Of a stretch of 8,502 bases of DNA, positions 5,934 to 8,502 are shown piece after piece. A program made the position numbers and the translations under genes. The notes beneath the pieces were generated by a model. It was not told where the DNA came from and searched no databases. It saw only the letters and a list, made by a program, of their open reading frames with translations. Positions within the stretch are counted from its first letter, which is position 1. The number at the start of each line of letters is the position of its first letter. Source of the DNA: JACDAN01 sp046714355 (GTDB taxonomy: Bacteria > Actinomycetota > Thermoleophilia > Gaiellales > Gaiellaceae). The DNA lies in contig JBKKAR010000081.1 in the NCBI GenBank assembly GCA_046714355.1, positions 1 to 8,502 on the forward strand, given 5' to 3'.

Positions 5934-6196
5934 GCGCCTTGTTCGCGCACCGACTCCTCGCGGCGTTGCGCGATCAGGTCGTCGGCGAGGCTGACGTCGG
6001 CCGGGACGTCCGCGTAGCGCCTGCGAAGCCGCGCGAGGACCGTTTGTCGGGGCTCGAGCACGAGTCGATCGTCTTCGGCCCTCGCAACGAGGACGTCGCC
6101 CGTCTCGATGCCAAGCTGTCGTCGGAGCAGAGCAGGTACGACCAGCCTTCCCTGTCGTCCGATCGTGACCTCGATCGCCCCTTGCTCTGCCATCAC
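5930..6196 (-). CDS. AbrB/SpoVT-type antitoxin (module 1)
   Basis: This 88-residue protein carries a swapped-hairpin AbrB domain at about 8-50: IEVTIGRQGRLVVPALLRRQ then LGIETGDVLVARAEDDRLVL. The GRLVVP core and the GD turn are the family signature. The acidic/basic C-terminal tail (about 55-88) probably wraps the PIN toxin encoded with a 4-nt overlap downstream. Starts at GTG 6196 or the adjacent ATG 6193 are both possible; an in-frame TAG directly before GTG 6196 rules out anything longer. CAGAAT, one base off TANNNT, ends 6 nt before GTG 6196. Upstream lies a repeat-rich stretch that may be its operator. Such antitoxins bind DNA and repress their own operon. Confidence 0.88.
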   Translation of the reverse strand: MMAEQGAIEVTIGRQGRLVVPALLRRQLGIETGDVLVARAEDDRLVLEPRQTVLARLRRRYADVPADVSLADDLIAQRREESVREQGA

Positions 6197-6206
6197 CTAC
6201 TGATTC

Positions 6207-6268
6207 TGCCACGAAGTTGTCCTTAGTGCCACCCACGTCTCATCGTGGCACGTCTCAGTTGGACTTCG
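6207..6268 (-). promoter_or_regulatory. repeat-rich operator candidate upstream of the AbrB/PIN module
   Basis: Between the tRNA and the antitoxin start, TGCCACGA (6207-6214) and TGCCAC (6227-6232) face an inverted copy TCGTGGCA (6243-6250). ACGTCTCA is repeated directly at 6235-6242 and 6250-6257 (15-nt period). CGAAGT (6212-6217) is mirrored by ACTTCG (6263-6268). The copies can pair in more than one way, as expected for a multi-site operator of a dimeric repressor, or for a structured leader RNA. Confidence 0.4.
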
Positions 6269-6297
6269 CGCTACTCGGATAGTGCGGCGGCGGGTCA

Positions 6298-6370
6298 TGC
6301 GCCTGGGAGGATTCGAACCTCCGACCTCGCGCTCCGGAGGCGCGCGCTCTATCCCCTGAGCTACGGGCGC
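6298..6370 (-). tRNA. tRNA-Arg (anticodon CCG)
   Basis: Reading the minus strand from 6370, a 73-nt cloverleaf folds: acceptor GCGCCCG, TA, D stem GCTC/GAGC, G26, anticodon stem CGCGC/GCGCG with loop CTCCGGA (anticodon CCG, reading CGG codons), variable AGGTC, T stem GGAGG/CCTCC with loop TTCGAAT, then CAGGCGC and discriminator A73. CCA is not encoded. All stems are perfect except one acceptor pair: C6 faces A67, where bacterial relatives have C-G. The discriminator A is usual for arginine tRNAs. The gene is divergent from the GST gene and upstream of the two toxin-antitoxin modules on the same strand. Confidence 0.95.
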
Positions 6371-6380
6371 TCGACCGGCC

Positions 6381-6386
6381 AGTGTA
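6381..6386 (-). promoter_or_regulatory. candidate -10 box TACACT for the tRNA
   Basis: TACACT on the minus strand fits TANNNT and ends 10 nt before tRNA base 1, leaving a short 5' leader. No convincing -35 is seen. The GST gene starts only 36 nt away from the tRNA, so the two promoters must be packed together; TAGCCT (6391-6396, plus) is a possible -10 for the GST gene. Confidence 0.3.
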
Positions 6387-6406
6387 CTGATAGCCTCGTC
6401 GCTGCC

Positions 6407-7033
6407 GTGGCTCTCCTGCTGTACGACAACCCGGTCTCCTCGAACGCTCTCAAGGTGCGCTTCATGCTCGCCGAGGTCGGGCTCGGCTACGAACGGCGCA
6501 CCGTCCCGTTCGACCTGCCCCGTCCTTCCTGGTACCTCGCCGTGAACCCCGTCGGCGGCATTCCCGCGCTCGACGACGGCGGCATCGTCCTCGCCGAATC
6601 GCACGCCATCCTCCGCTACCTCGCCGCCCGGGAGCGGCGTGACGACCTCTATCCCGCCGACCTGCGTGCCCGGGCCACGGTCGACGAGTTCCTCGACCGC
6701 TGGGCGCTCACATTCCGGCCCGCATTCTTCCGGCATGAATCCCCCGCTCTCGGCTTCGTGCTCGGGAAGGGGATGCTCGGAGGCGACCCTCGCCCCGACG
6801 AACTGCCCGCGGCGGTCGCAGCGATCACGCCGACGCTCCAGCTCCTCGACGAGATTCTCGACCCGTCGGGCTTTGCGCTCGGCCGGTTCACGGTCGCCGA
6901 CGTTGCTGCTGCTCCGATCCTCTTCCGCACGACGAAGACGGGGCTCGACCTGGCGCAGTACACGAACATCAGCCGCTGGCGCGAGACGGTGCTCGCCTGG
7001 CCGTCCTTCGCCGCGGCCGGCCCGGTCTCCTGA
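6407..7033 (+). CDS. glutathione S-transferase family protein
   Basis: From GTG 6407 this is a 208-residue protein of normal GST length. The N-terminal thioredoxin-like domain (1-75) has LLLYDNPVSSNALKVRFML, with S11/S12 at the catalytic position, the cis-proline in VGGIPAL (P53), and the E64-S65 pair of ESHAILRYLA that contacts the glutamyl group of glutathione. The C-terminal helical domain has the capping box T162-V-A-D165 in GRFTVADVAAAPIL. Actinobacteria generally use mycothiol or other thiols, so the true co-substrate is uncertain and the role (detoxification, dehalogenation, isomerisation) is open. A longer open frame starting at 6245 must be rejected because it crosses the tRNA gene and its extra residues are translated tRNA antisense. 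A hairpin 14 nt after the stop probably ends transcription. Confidence 0.88.
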   Translation: MALLLYDNPVSSNALKVRFMLAEVGLGYERRTVPFDLPRPSWYLAVNPVGGIPALDDGGIVLAESHAILRYLAARERRDDLYPADLRARATVDEFLDRWALTFRPAFFRHESPALGFVLGKGMLGGDPRPDELPAAVAAITPTLQLLDEILDPSGFALGRFTVADVAAAPILFRTTKTGLDLAQYTNISRWRETVLAWPSFAAAGPVS

Positions 7034-7046
7034 TCGCGCAAAACGG

Positions 7047-7071
7047 TGGATCCAGGGTAAGCCTGGATCCA
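7047..7071 (+). terminator. 10-bp perfect hairpin after the GST gene
   Basis: TGGATCCAGG (7047-7056) and CCTGGATCCA (7062-7071) form a perfect 10-bp stem with loop GTAAG, starting 14 nt after the GST stop. No T-run follows, so it is a hairpin-only terminator candidate. It would insulate corA from GST transcription. Confidence 0.5.
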
Positions 7072-7080
7072 GGCTAAGTG
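7047..7080. repeat. 17-bp imperfect tandem repeat with nested palindromes
   Basis: Two units, 7047-7063 and 7064-7080, share TGGATCCAGG-TAAG with three mismatches in 17. Each contains the palindrome TGGATCCA, and the junction forms a second, longer palindrome AGCCTGGATCCAGGCT (7060-7075). It overlaps the hairpin described for the GST terminator. Confidence 0.6.
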
Positions 7081-7118
7081 CTCGCGCCGCGAGGGGTAGC
7101 CGAGGCAGGCATGGTGGC

Positions 7119-7124
7119 TACAAT
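7119..7124 (+). promoter_or_regulatory. candidate -10 box TACAAT for the corA transcript
   Basis: TACAAT is close to the consensus -10 and lies 41 nt before ATG 7166 of corA. No good -35 is seen 16-18 nt upstream. It ends 7 nt before ATG 7132, so a transcript from here would begin at or next to that ATG and could be read as a leaderless upstream ORF. A dyad, GTAGCC (7096-7101) and GGCTAC (7116-7121), overlaps the box and could be a regulator site. Confidence 0.4.
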
Positions 7125-7131
7125 CACGAAG

Positions 7132-7260
7132 ATGGTATTCGCGATCGATGACCCACTAAGTACCAATGCCGAGCCTGCCCCGGATCACACGCAGGACCCG
7201 CGGCCGCGGAACGGCGGCCGTTGCCGCGCGCACCTCGCCCGTTCGCGAGCTCAGCGCTAG
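7132..7260 (+). CDS. possible leader ORF (42 aa) overlapping the corA start
   Basis: ATG 7132, 7 nt after TACAAT, opens a 42-residue frame that ends at TAG 7260, overlapping the first 95 nt of corA in another frame. The first 25 residues (starting MVFAIDDPLSTNAEPAPDHT) contain five prolines and five acidic residues; the end is Arg-rich. Leader ORFs control magnesium genes in enteric bacteria: mgtL is Pro/acid-rich at its start, and corA has a leader named corL. Whether this frame is translated cannot be told from sequence; chance openness in GC-rich DNA is a serious alternative. Confidence 0.25.
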   Translation: MVFAIDDPLSTNAEPAPDHTQDPRPRNGGRCRAHLARSRAQR

Positions 7261-8155
7261 CGGGCTCACCTGGGTCAACGTCCTCGGGCCCGACCTCGAG
7301 ACGGCCAATATGCTCTCCGATCGTTTCGGCTGGCATCCGCTCGACGTCGAGGACATCGTCTCCAAGCGCCAGCGCCCGAAGGTCGACGACTACGAGGAGG
7401 ACGGCTACCTCTTCATCGTCCTCCACTTCCCGGTCTACGACAAGACGATCCAGCGGCTGAACGCCGCCGAGCTCGACGTCTTCATCGGGCCCGACTACCT
7501 CGTCACGATCCCGAACCGCGAGCTGCTCCCCGTCACCCGCCTGTTCGCACGCTGCGAGAACGACGACGTTCTGCGCGAGCAGCTGTTCGCCAAGGGCACG
7601 GGGCGGCTGCTGTACGAGGTGCTCGACGACCTGTTCGACTACTGCTTCCCGATCCTCGACAAGATCGGGCACAAGCTCGACTCGATCGAGGACGACATGT
7701 TCGAGGGCTACGCCGAGGACATCGTCCGGGACATCTCGAACGTGAAGCAGGAGATCATCTCGTACCGCAAGGTGATCAAGCCCGGCCGCTCGACGCTCCG
7801 GGCACTCGAGCGCCGGATCGACAAGTTCCTTCCCGAGGAGCTCGATCTCTACTTCGACGACATCGGCGACGCCGCCGAGCGGATCTGGGATCAGCTCGAC
7901 AACTACAAAGAGGTCGTCGACGGCCTCGAATCGACGAACGAGTCGGTGATCTCCCACCGGCAGAACGACGTCCTGCGCGTGCTGACCGTCTTCAGCGTGA
8001 TCGTGCTACCGCTGACGCTGATCTCGGGCATCTTCGGCATGAACGTCCAGTTTCCAGGCGAGGGAACACACCTTGGATTCTGGATCGTGGTCGCGCTGAT
8101 GCTCTCGACGATCGTCGGGATGTTCGGCTTCTTCCGCCTCAAGCGTTGGCTCTAG
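7166..8155 (+). CDS. corA: CorA family magnesium/divalent metal ion channel
   Basis: This 329-residue protein is a full-length CorA. The N-terminal cytoplasmic domain begins near GLTWVNVLGPD (33-43) and has FGWHPLDVEDIVSKRQRPK (54-72). The long stalk helix covers about 195-290. TM1 (about 272-290, VLTVFSVIVLPLTLISGIF) ends in the signature GMN at 291-293, the pore selectivity motif, and TM2 (about 304-323) is followed by the basic tail RLKRWL. It should form a homopentamer in the cytoplasmic membrane that imports Mg2+, perhaps Co2+ or Ni2+, gated by metal binding in the cytoplasmic domain. The start ATG 7166 gives a 30-residue Arg/Pro-rich extension before the conserved domain. There is no Shine-Dalgarno before it, which leaves open reinitiation or coupling with the upstream leader frame. 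Confidence 0.93.
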   Translation: MPSLPRITRRTRGRGTAAVAARTSPVRELSASGLTWVNVLGPDLETANMLSDRFGWHPLDVEDIVSKRQRPKVDDYEEDGYLFIVLHFPVYDKTIQRLNAAELDVFIGPDYLVTIPNRELLPVTRLFARCENDDVLREQLFAKGTGRLLYEVLDDLFDYCFPILDKIGHKLDSIEDDMFEGYAEDIVRDISNVKQEIISYRKVIKPGRSTLRALERRIDKFLPEELDLYFDDIGDAAERIWDQLDNYKEVVDGLESTNESVISHRQNDVLRVLTVFSVIVLPLTLISGIFGMNVQFPGEGTHLGFWIVVALMLSTIVGMFGFFRLKRWL

Positions 8156-8171
8156 CCCGGAGAGGGGCTAG
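8152..8171 (+). terminator. hairpin overlapping the corA stop codon
   Basis: CTAGCCC (8152-8158) and GGGCTAG (8165-8171) form a perfect 7-bp stem with loop GGAGAG. The TAG stop is within the 5' arm. No T-run follows. The gene beyond is on the opposite strand, so a terminator is expected in this 108-nt convergent gap. A second, weaker stem in the same gap is GGAG (8201-8204) with CTCC (8212-8215). Confidence 0.5.
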
Positions 8172-8263
8172 CGCGTCGGGGGAACGGCTCGGAGGGGGAA
8201 GGAGCAAGCTACTCCCCGCCGGTTCCGCCACGGCCTGCCGACCGCGCACTCTGGGGCAGCGGC

Positions 8264-8377
8264 CTACGGGGTGCTCAACTGCGCGATCTGTGCGAACAGT
8301 GGAACGAGCACCGCGACGAGTGCGACGAAGGCGATCAGGACGGCGACGAGGAAGACAACGGGGGGATGCGCCTGCAT
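8264..8377 (-). CDS. 37-residue single-helix membrane protein
   Basis: ATG 8377 to TAG 8264 encodes a 37-residue protein with one long hydrophobic stretch from about residue 7 to 28 (VVFLVAVLIAFVALVAVLVP), flanked by a short polar start MQAHPP and a polar end AQIAQLSTP. It has no basic or acidic residue at all. I do not recognise a family; small membrane proteins like this often modify a larger membrane protein. It is convergent with corA, 108 nt away. The strongest evidence that it is a gene is a GGAGG ribosome site 9 nt before the ATG, the clearest in this window. Nearly every codon in the helix ends in G or C, as in the real genes here. Orientation (topology) cannot be judged without charges. 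Confidence 0.65.
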   Translation of the reverse strand: MQAHPPVVFLVAVLIAFVALVAVLVPLFAQIAQLSTP

Positions 8378-8386
8378 GGTGCTGAA

Positions 8387-8391
8387 CCTCC
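8387..8391 (-). promoter_or_regulatory. Shine-Dalgarno GGAGG for the 37-residue membrane protein
   Basis: GGAGG on the minus strand (CCTCC at 8387-8391 on the plus strand) is 9 nt upstream of ATG 8377. It is the only full GGAGG core placed at translation distance from a start in this window. Confidence 0.65.
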
Positions 8392-8502
8392 AAGCGGGGA
8401 ATGACGGCCGGTCGTGATTCCCGTTCCGGCCGCGATCTCCTCCCCTGTCACAGGGGAGACGGGGTCGGCCGCGATGAGAGCATCCCGCACCGAAGGGGAG
8501 TG
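8392..8502. other. structured non-coding end: hairpins and a 10-bp direct repeat
   Basis: No convincing gene is seen here. CTCCCCTG (8440-8447) and CAGGGGAG (8451-8458) make a perfect 8-bp stem with a 3-nt loop. GGCCGG (8406-8411) can pair with CCGGCC (8426-8431). CGGCCGCGAT occurs at 8427-8436 and 8466-8475. A second AGGGGAG at 8494-8500 could compete for CTCCCCT (8440-8446). On the minus strand this is the upstream region of the small membrane protein; on the plus strand it could be the leader of a gene past the window edge. Confidence 0.45.

Noticed and set aside
5934..6236. N-terminal extension of the module 1 PIN toxin to 6236
   Set aside because: It overlaps the whole AbrB antitoxin in another frame and is Arg-rich shadow sequence. 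GTG 5933 with the GTGA overlap is the normal arrangement.
6298..6370. tRNA 3' end as an attachment site for an integrated element
   Set aside because: No integrase gene and no second copy of the tRNA 3' segment is present in the window.
6245..6406. Longer GST start at 6245 giving a 262-residue protein
   Set aside because: The extra residues (GRIRTSDLALRRRALYPLSY) are translated antisense tRNA. The GST fold begins right after GTG 6407.
6197..6736. Minus-strand frame of 179 residues containing VAQGIERAPPEREVGGSNPP
   Set aside because: That phrase is the familiar false translation of a tRNA gene. The frame crosses the tRNA and lies antisense to the GST gene.
7078..7131. Longer version of the corA leader frame starting at 7078 (60 residues)
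   Set aside because: It begins upstream of the TACAAT box and within the tandem repeat, with no ribosome site. Only the ATG 7132 version has a plausible start context.
8490..8502. AAGGGGAGTG at the window edge, recalling the opening of yybP-ykoY (manganese) riboswitches
   Set aside because: Only about ten bases are visible and the rest would lie outside the window, so it cannot be called.
8401..8502. Plus-strand frame from ATG 8401 open to the window edge, and a minus-strand frame open from the edge
   Set aside because: Both are short, with codon third positions less GC-biased than the real genes and no recognisable motif. The repeats and hairpins explain the stretch better.

Overview
This window looks like chromosome from a high-GC actinobacterium. 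A deep-branching class such as Thermoleophilia (Gaiellales/Solirubrobacterales) would fit, but that is inference from composition and gene style, not from a marker gene. The supporting signs are: codons rich in G/C at the third position; several genes whose start codon (mostly GTG) lies 6-7 nt after a TANNNT box with no Shine-Dalgarno sequence, as in leaderless transcripts; and a tRNA gene with no encoded CCA.

Region 1 (1-3808, all minus strand) holds what looks like a cell-wall or D-glutamate salvage cluster. In transcription order it has an enolase-superfamily dipeptide (L-Ala-D/L-Glu) epimerase (2789-3808), two small secreted or membrane-anchored proteins of unknown function in a lower-GC stretch (2311-2691 and 1718-2314), a DUF1611/DgcN-type P-loop protein (591-1622), and the N-terminal 186 residues of a secreted glycoside-hydrolase-like protein running off the window (1-558). 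The epimerase and the DUF1611 protein are the partners known as DgcA and DgcN in D-glutamate catabolism. Here they are separated by the two unknown genes.

Region 2 (3853-4825, plus) is a SAM-dependent O-methyltransferase divergent from the epimerase. Its reading frame is broken by one extra base at an AAAA run near 4310-4313.

Region 3 (4830-6370, minus) contains a tRNA-Arg(CCG) gene followed by two back-to-back type II toxin-antitoxin modules. These are an AbrB-type antitoxin with a PIN toxin, then a ribbon-helix-helix antitoxin with another PIN toxin. Each pair overlaps by 4 nt (GTGA). A dense set of repeated TGCCAC boxes lies between the tRNA and the first module. The tRNA has a C-A mismatch in its acceptor stem.

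Region 4 (6407-8155, plus) has a glutathione S-transferase-family gene divergent from the tRNA, a strong hairpin/tandem repeat, and a CorA-type magnesium channel. A possible Pro/Asp-rich leader ORF overlaps the corA start. Region 5 (8156-8502) has a hairpin at the corA stop, a 37-residue single-helix membrane protein on the minus strand with the clearest Shine-Dalgarno in the window, and a structured non-coding end with two competing stems.

No CRISPR array, insertion sequence, rRNA or phage gene was seen. The best candidates for undescribed biology are the secreted gene pair between dgcA and dgcN, the corA leader ORF, and the 37-residue membrane protein.
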